The notes: a model not told the origin generated them from the sequence alone. 64,000 nucleotides of DNA from Hydrocarboniphaga daqingensis (GCF_900129825.1 NZ_FQWZ01000002.1:186001-250000), one strand, 5' to 3'; numbered from the stretch's first letter, positions 37,651 through 47,203 are shown. Numbers and translations are program-made.

Positions 37651-40461
37651 GTGACCGCCCCCACCACGCACCCCTTGGTGCTGATCGATGGATCGAGCTG
37701 GCTGTTCCGCGCGTTTCACGCGCTGCCGCCGCTGAGCAATTCGCGCGGCGAGCCGACCGGCGCCGTCTACGGCATGGCCAACATGCTCAAGCGGCTGCAG
37801 CGTGAATATCAGCCGCAGCGGATCTGCGTCGTGTTCGATCCCAAGGGGCCGACGTTCCGCAACGAGCTGTACGACCAGTACAAGGCCAATCGCACTGAAA
37901 CGCCGCCCGAACTGTCGATGCAGTACGGCGATGTGCTGGCGCTGATCAAGGGGCTGGGCCTGCCGATGATCACCGTAGCCGGCGTTGAGGCCGACGATGT
38001 GATCGGCACGCTGGCCTTGGCCGGTCGCCAGCAAGGCTTGCACGTGCTGTTGGTCACCGGCGACAAGGACATGGCGCAGCTGGTCGACGAGCAGACGCAC
38101 ATGCTCGACACGATGAAAAACCAGCGCATCGACCGCCAGGGCGTCATCGACAAGTTCGGCGTGCCGCCGGAACGGATCGTCGACTACCTGGCACTGGTTG
38201 GCGACTCGTCCGACAACATTCCCGGCGTGCCCGGCTGCGGGCCCAAGACGGCCGCGAAATGGATCGCCGAGTTCGGCTCGGTCGACGACATCATCCGCCG
38301 CGCCGATGAAGTCAAAGGCAAGATCGGCGAAAAGCTGCGCGCCGCGCTGCCGATCCTGCCGCTGGCGTATCAGCTGGCGACGATCCGCTGCGACGTGCCG
38401 CTGCCGCTGTCGATCGACGAACTGGTGCCCGGTGCGCGCGACGATGCGGCGCTGATCGCGCTGTTCCGCAAGCTCGAATTCCATCGCTGGCGCGAAGAAT
38501 TGGAAGGCGTGGCCGCGACGCCGTCCGCTGACCTGTCCATCACCGCGCAGTCCGACGCGCCCGAAGCCGCTGCTTTTGCGGCATCGGGCACCAACGAGAT
38601 CGCCGACGTCACGGTGGCTTCGCCCGCCACGCAGGTCGAGATCGTGATGGATGCCGACTCACTCGACCGGCTCGTCGATGAGCTGACGCAAGCCGAGCTG
38701 ATCTGCTTCGACACCGAAACCGACAGCCTCGATGCCAACCAGGCCGGCTTGGTGGGCCTGGCGTTCGCAACGCGCAGCGGCACCGGCTGGTACGTGCCGC
38801 TGGCGCACAATTATCTGGGCGCGCCCGACCAGTTGCCGATGGACCTGGTCATTACGCGGCTCAAGCCGCTGCTCGAAGACCCGCAGCGGCCCAAGTTGGC
38901 GCAGCACGGCAAGTACGACATCAACGTGCTGGCGCGACACGGTATCGACGTCGCGGGCCTGGCCTACGACACGATGCTCGAAAGCTACGTGCTCGATGCG
39001 GCCGGCAACCGCCACGACATGGACACGATGGCCGAGAAGTATCTGAACCATCGCACGATCCATTTCGAAGACGTGGCGGGCAAAGGCAAGGGCCAGATCA
39101 CGTTCAACCAAGTGTCGATCGACAAGGCCGCGCCCTACTCGGCCGAAGACGCCGATATCACGCTGCGGCTGCACCAGACGCTGTATCCGCGACTGGCACA
39201 AGTCGAGCCGCTGGAGCGCGTGTTCCGCACGATCGAGATGCCGCTGGTGCCGGTGCTGGCGACGATCGAGCGCAACGGTGTTCATGTCGACGTGCCGCTG
39301 CTACGGCGCATCAGCGTCGAGTTGGCCGGGCGCATGGACGAGCTGCAAAAGCAGGCCTTCGTGCTGGCCGAAACCGAGTTCAATCTCGGCTCGCCCAAGC
39401 AGCTGCAAGTGCTGCTGTACGACAAGTTCAAGCTGCCGGTGCTGGCCAAGACCCCCAAGGGCGACCCGTCGACCGCCGAAGAAACGCTGGAAGAACTGGC
39501 CGCGCAGCACCCGCTGCCGAGGCTGATCCTCGACTGGCGCGCGATGCAGAAACTGCGATCGACCTACGCCGAGCAGCTGCCGGCGGCGGTCAACCCGCGC
39601 ACGCAGCGTATCCACACCAGCTACCACCAGGCGGTCGCGGCGACCGGGCGTCTGTCGTCGTCCGACCCCAACCTGCAGAACATTCCGGTACGGACCGCCG
39701 AAGGCCGCCGCATCCGCCAGGCCTTCGTCGCCGAGCCCGGCAATGCGCTGCTGTCGATCGACTATTCGCAGATCGAGCTGCGGCTGATGGCGCACTTTTC
39801 CGGCGACGAGCGTCTGCAGCAGGCGTTCCGCAGCGGCCTGGACGTGCACCAGGCCACCGCGGCCGAGGTGTTCGGCCTGCCGCTGGACCAAGTCGGTAGC
39901 GACCAGCGCCGCGCCGCCAAGGCGATCAATTTCGGCTTGATCTACGGTATGTCGGCGTTTGGTCTGGCGCGTCAGCTGGGCATCGGCCGCAATGAAGCCG
40001 CCGACTACATCGACCGGTTCTTCGGCCGCTATCCCGGCGTCAAACGCTTCATGGACGGCACGCGCGAATCCGCGCGCGTCCAGGGCTACGTCGAAACGCT
40101 GTTCGGCCGGCGCCTGTACCTGCCCAACATCAACGCGCGCAATCAGGGCTTGCGTCAGTACGCCGAACGCACCGCGATCAACGCGCCGCTGCAAGGCACG
40201 GCTGCCGATCTGATCAAGACCACAATGATCGACCTGCACCACTGGCTGGCCTCGGCCGCGCCGGCGCTGCGGATGATCATGCAGGTGCACGACGAACTGG
40301 TGTTCGAAGGGCCCGAGGCGCTGATCCGTGACATGGCGCCGGCGATCGCCGACCGCATGTGCCGCGCGGCGCCGCTGGCCGTGCCGCTGGTGGCCGACTT
40401 CGGCGTGGCCCGCGACTGGGATCAAGCCCACCAGGCGATCGGGCACGCGCGCTCGGCCTGA
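37651..40461 (+). CDS. polA: DNA polymerase I
   Basis: 936-residue repair and Okazaki-fragment polymerase. The 5'-3' nuclease spans about 1-290 (VLIDGSSWLFRAFHALPPL, VTGDKDMAQLVD, GDSSDNIPGVPGCGPKTA). The 3'-5' exonuclease is apparently active, since the metal ligands in CFDTETDSLD (~residue 354) are intact. The polymerase domain has SIDYSQIELRLMAHF (~702), the O helix RRAAKAINFGLIYGMSAFG and MQVHDELVFEG (~878). The start is GTG, 37 bases after lysA, with no clear ribosome binding site. Confidence 0.96.
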   Translation: MTAPTTHPLVLIDGSSWLFRAFHALPPLSNSRGEPTGAVYGMANMLKRLQREYQPQRICVVFDPKGPTFRNELYDQYKANRTETPPELSMQYGDVLALIKGLGLPMITVAGVEADDVIGTLALAGRQQGLHVLLVTGDKDMAQLVDEQTHMLDTMKNQRIDRQGVIDKFGVPPERIVDYLALVGDSSDNIPGVPGCGPKTAAKWIAEFGSVDDIIRRADEVKGKIGEKLRAALPILPLAYQLATIRCDVPLPLSIDELVPGARDDAALIALFRKLEFHRWREELEGVAATPSADLSITAQSDAPEAAAFAASGTNEIADVTVASPATQVEIVMDADSLDRLVDELTQAELICFDTETDSLDANQAGLVGLAFATRSGTGWYVPLAHNYLGAPDQLPMDLVITRLKPLLEDPQRPKLAQHGKYDINVLARHGIDVAGLAYDTMLESYVLDAAGNRHDMDTMAEKYLNHRTIHFEDVAGKGKGQITFNQVSIDKAAPYSAEDADITLRLHQTLYPRLAQVEPLERVFRTIEMPLVPVLATIERNGVHVDVPLLRRISVELAGRMDELQKQAFVLAETEFNLGSPKQLQVLLYDKFKLPVLAKTPKGDPSTAEETLEELAAQHPLPRLILDWRAMQKLRSTYAEQLPAAVNPRTQRIHTSYHQAVAATGRLSSSDPNLQNIPVRTAEGRRIRQAFVAEPGNALLSIDYSQIELRLMAHFSGDERLQQAFRSGLDVHQATAAEVFGLPLDQVGSDQRRAAKAINFGLIYGMSAFGLARQLGIGRNEAADYIDRFFGRYPGVKRFMDGTRESARVQGYVETLFGRRLYLPNINARNQGLRQYAERTAINAPLQGTAADLIKTTMIDLHHWLASAAPALRMIMQVHDELVFEGPEALIRDMAPAIADRMCRAAPLAVPLVADFGVARDWDQAHQAIGHARSA

Positions 40462-40539
40462 GCGCGGCCGGGCTGCTGCCGCTGGTCGCCCAGAACGCAC
40501 CGTCTAGATGGTGCCCAAGCTGGGGTGCTTCAGCGATTA

Positions 40540-40757
40540 TCTTTGTATATCAATGGCTTGATGCGCCGGGCCAGCCCGTGCGGGCAACCGGGCGCGGTGC
40601 TGCGGCGAACTTATCGGGCGGTGCCGACTCCAAGACTGCGAGCGTGGTTCTCTCCCTTATCACGCTCCCCGCCTCACTCCCTGGGCGGGTCCGGCCTCCC
40701 CCAAGCCGGAACCAGTTGCCCCATGGACCACCCCCCGGGTCCATGGGGCTTTTTCTT
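40540..40757 (+). ncRNA. Candidate trans-acting small RNA in the polA-engB spacer
   Basis: The spacer after polA carries a chain of stem-loops ending in an intrinsic terminator. A nested helix GCGCC(GG)...(CC)GGCGC spans 40563-40595. A pyrimidine-rich run follows (CTCTCCC, CTCCCC, CACTCCC). The possible hairpin CCCGCC/GGCGGG (40668-40689) has loop tcactccctg, and GGTCCGGC/GCCGGA-ACC (40688-40713) has loop ctcccccaa. CU-rich loops complementary to ribosome binding sites are typical of Hfq-dependent RNAs. The polA-engB spacer is where Spot 42 (enterics) and ErsA (Pseudomonas) are encoded. The 5' end is unknown; TATAT/TATC elements at 40538-40551 are only weak promoter candidates. A long polA 3' UTR is the alternative. 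Confidence 0.55.
40719..40757 (+). terminator. Rho-independent terminator of the sRNA candidate / polA
   Basis: Perfect 11-base arms CCCCATGGACC (40719-40729) and GGTCCATGGGG (40738-40748) around an 8-base loop, then C and TTTTTCTT. This is one of the strongest terminators in the window and is directional (rightward). Confidence 0.92.
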
Positions 40758-40793
40758 GGGCGCGGCTTTTTCTGCGGTGGTGTTACGCGGCCT

Positions 40794-41414
40794 TCAGGCC
40801 ACCAGCTCGACGCCGGCCTCCGACGCGAGCAACTCGGTCAGCTTGGCGCGCGCCTCGTCCAGACCCTGGTGGCTGCTCGACGAGAACAGCTGCACCGACG
40901 CCGAACTGCCCATGTCCTTGAGCCCCTTGCGCGTGTTCAGCAGCGTCGTCTTCGACGCGCCGTAGCCGAGCTTGTCGGCCTTGGTCAGCAGAATGTGGCA
41001 GTTGCGCCGCGCGGTGACGGCCCAGGCCAGCATCTGCTTGTCGTAGTCGGTCAGCGGATGCCGGCAGTCCATGATCAGAAACAAGCCGCGCAGATTGGTC
41101 CGCTGCTCGACGTAGCCGCCGACCAGCCGGCCCCAACTCTTACGCATCGGCTCGGGCACGGCCGCATAACCGTAGCCGGGCAAGTCGGCCAAGCGCGCGC
41201 TGCTGGCCAGCGAAAACAGGTTGATCAGCTGCGTGCGGCCCGGCGTCTTCGACACGCGGGCCAAGCCGTGGCGGCCGCAGATCGCGTTGAGCGCGCTCGA
41301 CTTCCCGGCGTTGGAGCGGCCCGCGAAGGCGACTTCCGGCGCGTCGTCAGCGGGCAGCTGGGTCAATTGGGCGCAGGACAGCAGAAACTGCGCCTGGGAA
41401 AAGGGATTCTGCAT
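40794..41414 (-). CDS. engB: Ribosome biogenesis GTPase EngB (YihA/YsxC)
   Basis: 206-residue small GTPase needed for 50S subunit assembly. The P-loop is [14 protein letters not shown], the switch region is [13 protein letters not shown]3 is DLPGYGYA (typical of EngB), and G4 is TKADKLG. It is convergent with polA and divergent from cytochrome c4 across a 112-base promoter region, as in Pseudomonas and E. coli. Confidence 0.96.
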   Translation of the reverse strand: MQNPFSQAQFLLSCAQLTQLPADDAPEVAFAGRSNAGKSSALNAICGRHGLARVSKTPGRTQLINLFSLASSARLADLPGYGYAAVPEPMRKSWGRLVGGYVEQRTNLRGLFLIMDCRHPLTDYDKQMLAWAVTARRNCHILLTKADKLGYGASKTTLLNTRKGLKDMGSSASVQLFSSSSHQGLDEARAKLTELLASEAGVELVA

Positions 41415-41526
41415 ATACCAACCGGAGTGTAGAATTGCGACGCCAAATTATCTGGTTAGCGCCCCTGCCGCCAGCGGACCCGGGGGCCGACGAGCCAGCC
41501 GCAACAAGCACCGGGAGACCTGTTCG

Positions 41527-42171
41527 ATGAAACGCCTTTTTCTGGCGGTGATGTTCGCCGCACCTGCGATGGTGTCGTTTGCTGCGTCGGCGCAGACCGC
41601 CGCGCCGGCAAAAGACCCGTTCACGCAGGGCGACGCCGCAGCCGGCGCCACCAAGGCGGCGGTTTGCGCGGCCTGCCACGGCGCGGGCGGCAATAGCGCG
41701 ATGCCGGAATGGCCGAATCTGGCCGGCCAGGGCTCGACCTACATCGTCAGCCAGCTCAAGGCGTTCAAGTCCGGTGCGCGCAAGAACGCGATCATGATGG
41801 GCCAGGCCGCCGCGCTGTCGGATGCCGACATGGCGGACATCGCCGCTTATCTGACCGCTCAGAAGGTTCGTCCGGGTCTGGCTAGCAAGGATGCGGTCGC
41901 CGTTGCCGAGCCGCTGTACCGCGGTGGCGACGCCAGCCGCGGCCTGCCGGCCTGCTCCGGTTGCCACGGTCCGCGCGGCGCCGGTAACCCGGCCGCCGGT
42001 TACCCGCGAATCGGCGCCCAGCACGCGACGTATACGGCCACGCAGCTGACGGCCTACAAGTCCGGCGAACGCGGCGCTACCGGTACGGGTCAGATGATGC
42101 AGGCGGTTGCCGCCAAGCTCACCGACGCCGAAATCCAGGCGCTGGCCTCGTACGTCAACGGCCTGCAGTAA
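41527..42171 (+). CDS. Diheme cytochrome c4
   Basis: 214-residue periplasmic electron carrier with a signal peptide ([20 protein letters not shown]) and two class I cytochrome domains. The heme sites are CAACH and CSGCH, with distal Met candidates in [11 protein letters not shown] and [10 protein letters not shown]. Each half ends [10 protein letters not shown] or LASYVNGLQ. Cytochrome c4 delivers electrons to terminal oxidases. GGGAGA precedes the ATG. It is co-directional with dsbA 27 bases downstream. Confidence 0.95.
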   Translation: MKRLFLAVMFAAPAMVSFAASAQTAAPAKDPFTQGDAAAGATKAAVCAACHGAGGNSAMPEWPNLAGQGSTYIVSQLKAFKSGARKNAIMMGQAAALSDADMADIAAYLTAQKVRPGLASKDAVAVAEPLYRGGDASRGLPACSGCHGPRGAGNPAAGYPRIGAQHATYTATQLTAYKSGERGATGTGQMMQAVAAKLTDAEIQALASYVNGLQ

Positions 42172-42198
42172 GGCCGTCGACCCTTCCGGACTCCGACC

Positions 42199-42858
42199 AT
42201 GCGCGCTTTCCTGCGGCCCCTGCTGTTGGCGCTGACGTTCGCCAGCTCCGTTTGCTCGGCCGCTGGGCCGACCGAGTTCAAGGAAGGCGAGCAGTACAAG
42301 GTCGTCCGCGACAAGCAGACGCCACCAGATGCCAAGCGCGTGCTGGTCGAAGAAATCTTCTGGTACGGCTGCCAGCACTGCTACCACTTCGACCCGGTGA
42401 TCGAGGCCTGGCTCAAGACCAAGCCCGGTGACGTCGATTTCGTCCGGATTCCGTCGAGCCTCGGTCGCCCCGAAGGCATCGTTCACCAGAAGGCGTTTTA
42501 CGCCGCCGAGGCGCTGGGCATCAGCGACAAGGTCCACAAGCCGCTGTTCGACGCGCTCCACGCCCGCCACTTGCCGCTGTTCACGCAGGATGCGGTCCGG
42601 GTGTTCTTCAACCAGCAGACCGGCGTGATGCCCGACGTGTTCGACGCCACGTTCAGCGGGTTTGCCGTGGACAACCGCGTGCGCCGCGCCGACGGCTTGA
42701 TGAAGGGTTACGGCATCGCCAGCGTTCCGGCGCTGGTCGTTGGCGGCAAGTACACGACCAACGCCGGCATGCTCGGCGACGGCGGCTTCGACGCGATGAT
42801 CAAATGCCTCGACGTGCTGGTGGCCAAGGTCCGGCAGGAACAGCAAAAGAAGAAGTAG
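42199..42858 (+). CDS. dsbA: Thiol:disulfide interchange protein DsbA
   Basis: 219-residue periplasmic oxidase that forms disulfides in exported proteins. A signal peptide ends near CSAAG. The thioredoxin active site is FWYGCQHCYHF (CQHC instead of the E. coli CPHC), and the cis-Pro loop is IASVPALVVGGKY. The cytochrome c4-dsbA order matches Pseudomonas. The tail is Lys-rich (EQQKKK). Confidence 0.95.
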   Translation: MRAFLRPLLLALTFASSVCSAAGPTEFKEGEQYKVVRDKQTPPDAKRVLVEEIFWYGCQHCYHFDPVIEAWLKTKPGDVDFVRIPSSLGRPEGIVHQKAFYAAEALGISDKVHKPLFDALHARHLPLFTQDAVRVFFNQQTGVMPDVFDATFSGFAVDNRVRRADGLMKGYGIASVPALVVGGKYTTNAGMLGDGGFDAMIKCLDVLVAKVRQEQQKKK

Positions 42859-42866
42859 GCCCGCTG

Positions 42867-43775
42867 ATGCGCATGACCGCGCGAAGCCCGCGCCCCCCGC
42901 GCATTCGCTTCGCAGCCCGGCTCCTCGCCGGGCTTTTTGTTGGCGTCGTCGGGCTCGTTGCAGCGGCACCGCTGCCGTTGTCCAGCGTCGATCAGGCCTG
43001 CCAGCAACTGAGCCAGCGACTGCAGAGCGTTCAGTTCGACGACTGCCGGCGCCTGCGCTTGCAGGCCGGCGACAGCGCGACGCGGATGGGCCGGCCCCTG
43101 CTCTACCGCGATTTCCTGCCGGCGCCGCCATCGACGCGGCCGAGTCGGGTATTGCTGATCGGCGGCATCCATGGCGACGAACTGACCAGTGTCAGCATCG
43201 TGTTCCAGTGGATGCGCAAGCTCGACCGGGAGCAGCCGCAGCCGTTCCACTGGCGCGTGATTCCCAATGCCAATCCGGATGGCTTGTTCGCTAGCCCCGC
43301 CAGCCGGGTCAATCGGGCCGGCGTCGACCTGAACCGCAACTTCCCCAGCGTCGACTGGCAGCGCACCGCGCTGGCGTACTGGAAAACCAAGACCCAGTCC
43401 GACCCACGGCGCTATCCCGGAAAGGCGCCGCTGAGCGAGCCGGAGACGCGCTGGCTGGTCGAACAGATCCGCCAGTTCCAGCCCGATGCGATCGTGTCGG
43501 TGCACGCGCCGTACGGCGTGCTCGACTACGACGGCCCGCCCGATCCGCCGAAATACTTCGGCTACCTGCGCCTCAGCCCGCTCGGCACCTATCCTGGGTC
43601 GCTGGGCAACTACGCGGGCACGGACCTGGGTCTGCCGGTGATCACGCTGGAGCTGCCGCACGCCGGCCTGATGCCGACGCCCGTGCAATCGCAGCAAGTG
43701 TGGTCGGACATGATCGGATGGCTGCAGCGCAATCTGCCGACACGCGATCCGGGTGCGGCGCGAACGTCTCGCTAG
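42867..43775 (+). CDS. M14-family zinc peptidase (MpaA-like), membrane-anchored or secreted
   Basis: 302-residue metallopeptidase. Zinc ligands HxxE are in GGIHGDELTSV, and the third, His, is in VSVHAPYG. The substrate motif VIPNANPDGLF and VDLNRNFPSVDW match murein-peptide amidase A-type carboxypeptidases. The catalytic Glu is in ITLELPHAG. Unlike cytosolic E. coli MpaA it has an N-terminal hydrophobic segment (LLAGLFVGVVGLVAAAPLPL), which implies periplasmic action on peptidoglycan peptides. The ATG is eight bases after dsbA, so it is probably co-transcribed. Its stop directly abuts that of the convergent EcsC gene. Confidence 0.82.
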   Translation: MRMTARSPRPPRIRFAARLLAGLFVGVVGLVAAAPLPLSSVDQACQQLSQRLQSVQFDDCRRLRLQAGDSATRMGRPLLYRDFLPAPPSTRPSRVLLIGGIHGDELTSVSIVFQWMRKLDREQPQPFHWRVIPNANPDGLFASPASRVNRAGVDLNRNFPSVDWQRTALAYWKTKTQSDPRRYPGKAPLSEPETRWLVEQIRQFQPDAIVSVHAPYGVLDYDGPPDPPKYFGYLRLSPLGTYPGSLGNYAGTDLGLPVITLELPHAGLMPTPVQSQQVWSDMIGWLQRNLPTRDPGAARTSR

Positions 43776-44645
43776 CTAACGCGCGGGCGGCGGCAGCGCG
43801 GGCTGCGGGTCCGGCGTGATCGCCGCCGTCGTCGCGGCCAATGCCGTCGTCCCATAGCGCCGTTGCAGCCAGCGCTGCTGGAAGCAGTAGCGCGCAACGG
43901 TCGCCAAGTCCCACAGGTACCACGCGTTGACCGACCCGCCGATCACCGCGCCCAATACCGGCAGCGACCCGGCGGCTTTTCGCCACCCCAGGTGCCGGCC
44001 CGCCTGCATCGCCAGATTGTTCAGGCTCATCATCGCCGCTTCCTTGGCCAGCTCGCGTTCGGCCGCGCGCTCGATGCCGTCGCGCCAGGCGGCGTCCGCC
44101 AGCTTGCCCGGTACCGGCCGCGATAGCGCCGCCAGCGCCGTGCGTTTTTCGTCGACGGTATTGGCCGAGGCCAGCGCAAAGATCGCGAGGCCCAACTGGC
44201 GCCCCTCCTCGCCGTCGAGCACCTCGCCGTAGCACAGGCCGACGCGCTGGATCGTTCTGAACGCCAGCACCAGCAGCGTCGGCACGTCGGCCACCAGCCC
44301 GGCCGCGCCGGCAACGCCGAGCACGGCGCCCGCGCTGCCGGCGGTCATCGACGCCCGCTGTCCGACACGCCGCGCCAGTCGGTCGCATAGCGCCAGATCG
44401 GCGTCTCGCAGCAATTCGATGCGCTCGACGCCGGCGCGCTTGAGCAAGCTGGCGTGCCCGTTGAGCCGGCCGGCGGTCGCTTGCAGCGCGCCGAGCGCGG
44501 CACGCAGCGCACCGGTGGGAATCAGGTTCTGCACGGCTTGGCTGGCGGGCCCGGCGGCCCGACCGAACCAGCGCGCCACCGGCGGCGGTGGCTCGTTCTG
44601 CCATTGGGTCAGGGCGTCGAGTTGGGCCGATTCATAAGCGTTCAT
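43776..44645 (-). CDS. EcsC-family protein
   Basis: 289-residue protein matching the EcsC pattern. It has YESAQLDALTQWQ at the N terminus and a central hydrophobic stretch with GAVLGVAGAAGLVADVPTLL. TIQRVGLCYGE and a C-terminal GAVIGGSVNAWYLWDLATVA, which resembles a membrane-associating helix, complete the match. EcsC proteins accompany ABC exporters in Bacillus and are of uncertain function elsewhere. The ATG at 44643-44645 gives the family start. The C-terminal tail is Pro-rich and unstructured. Confidence 0.85.
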   Translation of the reverse strand: MNAYESAQLDALTQWQNEPPPPVARWFGRAAGPASQAVQNLIPTGALRAALGALQATAGRLNGHASLLKRAGVERIELLRDADLALCDRLARRVGQRASMTAGSAGAVLGVAGAAGLVADVPTLLVLAFRTIQRVGLCYGEVLDGEEGRQLGLAIFALASANTVDEKRTALAALSRPVPGKLADAAWRDGIERAAERELAKEAAMMSLNNLAMQAGRHLGWRKAAGSLPVLGAVIGGSVNAWYLWDLATVARYCFQQRWLQRRYGTTALAATTAAITPDPQPALPPPAR

Positions 44646-44727
44646 CGCGCCACGATACGGCGATCGGTGCCGGTCGAGCGAGTGGCAGCACGTTGACAGC
44701 ACGGCGACAGGCTGGCGAAAGTCGGCC

Positions 44728-45504
44728 ATGTGCCTGATCGCATTCGCTTGGCAGACCGACCCCGCGCGGCCCCTGTTGCTGATCGCCAACCGTGATGAGT
44801 TCATGGATCGGCCGGCCGCGCCGCTGGCGTACTGGGACGACGCACCCGACATCGCCGCCGGCCGCGACCTTCGCGAGCGCGGAACCTGGCTCGGCCTGAG
44901 CCGCAGCGGGCGCGTCGCCGCCGTCACCAATGTCCGCGATCCGCGCGATCTGGCGCGCTTCCCCCGCTCACGCGGGTCGCTGACGGCTGGGTTTCTCGGA
45001 GGCCAGGGCAGTGCGGCCGATTACGCTGCGGCGCTGATGCCGGCAGCCGCCGACTACGGCGGCTTCAACCTGCTGCTGTGGGACGGCGCCGACCTGATCT
45101 ACGCCAGCAATCGACCTCGACCCCAGTGGCGCCGTGTCGATCCCGGCTTTCATGGCCTCAGCAATGCGCAGCTCGACACACCCTGGCCCAAGACCGTGTG
45201 GGCGCGGCAGCAGATCGAGGAATGGGTCGCATCGGGCCAGACCGACGGCGATCGCTTGATCGAGGCGATGCGCTCGCGGCAGGTGGCGCCCGACCCGCAG
45301 CTGCCCGATACCGGCGTCGGCATTGAAGCCGAGCGCGTGCTGGCACCGGCCTTCATCCACCGCCCTGGCTACGGCACGCGCTGTACGACGTGGCTGCAGA
45401 TCGGCGCCGATGGGCAGGCTTTGATCCACGAACGTCGCTACGACGCGCAGATGCAGCCGACAGGCGACACCGTGCTCGACGTGCCGCTGCGGTGCTCACG
45501 CTGA
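44728..45504 (+). CDS. NRDE/TANGO2-family protein
   Basis: 258-residue protein starting MCLIAFAWQ. Cys2 becomes the N-terminal residue after Met removal, as in Ntn-hydrolase-like folds. It carries the NRDE signature (IANRDEFMDRP) and GTWLGLSRSGRVAAVTNVRD. TANGO2 homologues are implicated in heme or lipid (acyl-CoA) handling; the bacterial role is not settled. It is divergent from EcsC and convergent with the SDR gene. Confidence 0.88.
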   Translation: MCLIAFAWQTDPARPLLLIANRDEFMDRPAAPLAYWDDAPDIAAGRDLRERGTWLGLSRSGRVAAVTNVRDPRDLARFPRSRGSLTAGFLGGQGSAADYAAALMPAAADYGGFNLLLWDGADLIYASNRPRPQWRRVDPGFHGLSNAQLDTPWPKTVWARQQIEEWVASGQTDGDRLIEAMRSRQVAPDPQLPDTGVGIEAERVLAPAFIHRPGYGTRCTTWLQIGADGQALIHERRYDAQMQPTGDTVLDVPLRCSR

Positions 45505-45517
45505 CGCGGCCGCGCGT

Positions 45518-46291
45518 CTAGGCGAGCCTCAAGCCGCCGTCGACCGGCAGGATGGCGCCGTTGACGTAAGCCGCTGCCTCCGACACCAGGAAGCAGACCG
45601 CGCGCGATACCTCGTCGCCGCCGCCGAGCCGCGCCATCGGGATCCGGGCCTGCTCGGCCGCTTTCTGCGCATCGTCGAGATTGTCACCGGCACCCCAGAT
45701 CATCCGGCCCGGCGCCACGCCGTTGACCCGGATGCGCGGCGCCAATTCGACGGCCAGACTTTCGGTGACCGACCAAAGCGCCGCCTTGGCCGCGCAATAG
45801 GCGACGTAGCCTGGCATCGGCTTGCGCGCGTGGATGTCGAGCAGATTGACGATGCTGCTGCCGGGGCCCATGTGACGGGCGCAGGCTTGGGCCAGGAACA
45901 GCGGGCCGCGCAGGTTGCTGGTCAGCAAGTCGTCGAACTGCGGCGCGGTCAGGGTGTCGAGCGCGGTCGGATAGAAGCTCGATGCGTTGTTGATCAGCGC
46001 GTCGATGCGGCCGAAACGCGCCATCGCCTCGCTTACGATCCGCTCGGGCAGCCCAGCGTCGGCAAGGTCGCCCTGCAGCGTGAATGCCGACCCGCTGCGC
46101 GTCGCATTGAGCTCGGCTTCGAGCGCGGCGGCTTCCGGACCGCTGCGGTAGTGCAGCAGCAAGCGCCAGCCGAGCGCATGCAGGTCGCGGGCGATCGCCG
46201 ACCCAATGCGCCGGCTGGCGCCGGTCAGAATCGCCACCGGTGCTGCGTGAGCCGCGTCGCGCGGCTGACTGCCGCTGACAAGCGCTGTCAT
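45518..46291 (-). CDS. Short-chain dehydrogenase, pteridine reductase/FolM-like
   Basis: 257-residue NADPH-dependent SDR. The cofactor motif is TGASRRIGSAIA with an Arg typical of pteridine reductases, followed by NNASSF. The active-site region is NLLDIHARKP with YCAAKAAL (YxxxK). Asp replaces the usual catalytic Ser, as in FolM/PTR1. The likely activity is reduction of dihydrobiopterin or dihydrofolate derivatives. GGGGAGA lies close before the ATG at 46289-46291. It is divergent from uppP across a 138-base spacer. Confidence 0.85.
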   Translation of the reverse strand: MTALVSGSQPRDAAHAAPVAILTGASRRIGSAIARDLHALGWRLLLHYRSGPEAAALEAELNATRSGSAFTLQGDLADAGLPERIVSEAMARFGRIDALINNASSFYPTALDTLTAPQFDDLLTSNLRGPLFLAQACARHMGPGSSIVNLLDIHARKPMPGYVAYCAAKAALWSVTESLAVELAPRIRVNGVAPGRMIWGAGDNLDDAQKAAEQARIPMARLGGGDEVSRAVCFLVSEAAAYVNGAILPVDGGLRLA

Positions 46292-46429
46292 GGGTCTCCC
46301 CTTTATCATCGTGTTATCGGAATAGAGCGGCGACCGCACCAGCGACCGCCTGAACATCGGCGATTGTCGCCCAATACCCCCTCCGGCCGCGCAGTGTGAT
46401 TCCGCTGCCCGCCCTCCACGACGAAGCTC

Positions 46430-47203
46430 ATGCTCGAAGCGCTGTTGCTCGGCCTCATCGAAGGCCTGACCGAATTTCTGCCGATCTCCAGCACCGGGCA
46501 CTTGCTGATCGCCGAACACTGGCTCGGCCGCCGCTCGGACCTGTTCAACATCGTCATCCAGGCCGGTGCGATTCTCGCGGTGACCCTGGTCTATCGTCAC
46601 CGCCTGGTGGAGCTGGCGACCGGTTGGCGGGACCCGGTCGCCCGCGACTACAGCCTCAAGCTGGCCGCTTCGTTCGCGGTTACGGCGGTGCTGGGCCTGG
46701 TGGTCAAGAAGCTGGGTTACAAGCTGCCGGAAACGGTCACACCGGTGGCCTTGGCTTTGATTTTGGGTGGCGTTGCCATCCTGCTGATTGAATTGTGGGC
46801 CAAGCGTCAGGAAGTCGCGGTCGACGTCACCTGGAAGCTGGCCATCGCCGTCGGTGTCGCCCAAGTGCTGGCGGGCGTGTTTCCGGGTACGTCGCGCTCG
46901 GCGGCCGCGATCTTTGCGGCGATGCTACTGGGCCTGACCGACCGGCCCAAGGCCGCCGAGTTTGCGTTTTTGATCGGAATCCCGACGATGTTCGCCGCCA
47001 GTGCGGTCGAGACCTTGAGCCTGGCCCGTGCCGGCGGTCTGGCCGACGAGCCCTGGGGCGAGTTGCTCGCCGCGACGCTGATGTCGGCGCTGACCGGGTT
47101 CGTTTCGGTCAAATGGTTATTGCGGTATGTGGCGACCCATAATTTCAATGTTTTCGCCGGTTACCGCATCGCGCTGGGCGTTGTATTGCTCGCCTTTTTA
47201 TGA
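46430..47203 (+). CDS. uppP: Undecaprenyl-diphosphatase (BacA)
   Basis: 257-residue inner-membrane phosphatase that recycles the lipid carrier for peptidoglycan and other polymers. The signatures are EGLTEFLPISSTGHLLIAE and FPGTSRSAAAIFAAMLLG, with about eight hydrophobic segments. The loss of the lipid-carrier diphosphate by this enzyme family underlies bacitracin resistance when overexpressed (known of the family). Confidence 0.96.
   Translation: MLEALLLGLIEGLTEFLPISSTGHLLIAEHWLGRRSDLFNIVIQAGAILAVTLVYRHRLVELATGWRDPVARDYSLKLAASFAVTAVLGLVVKKLGYKLPETVTPVALALILGGVAILLIELWAKRQEVAVDVTWKLAIAVGVAQVLAGVFPGTSRSAAAIFAAMLLGLTDRPKAAEFAFLIGIPTMFAASAVETLSLARAGGLADEPWGELLAATLMSALTGFVSVKWLLRYVATHNFNVFAGYRIALGVVLLAFL

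Noticed and set aside
40759-40793. A second terminator-like GC stretch with TTTTT after the sRNA terminator
   Set aside because: No convincing stem before the T-run; the small GGCC/GGCC pairing belongs to the end of engB.
45518-46864. Extension of the SDR gene to 448 codons
   Set aside because: The upstream part runs antisense through uppP; the ATG at 46291 has a good ribosome binding site and the proper SDR N terminus.
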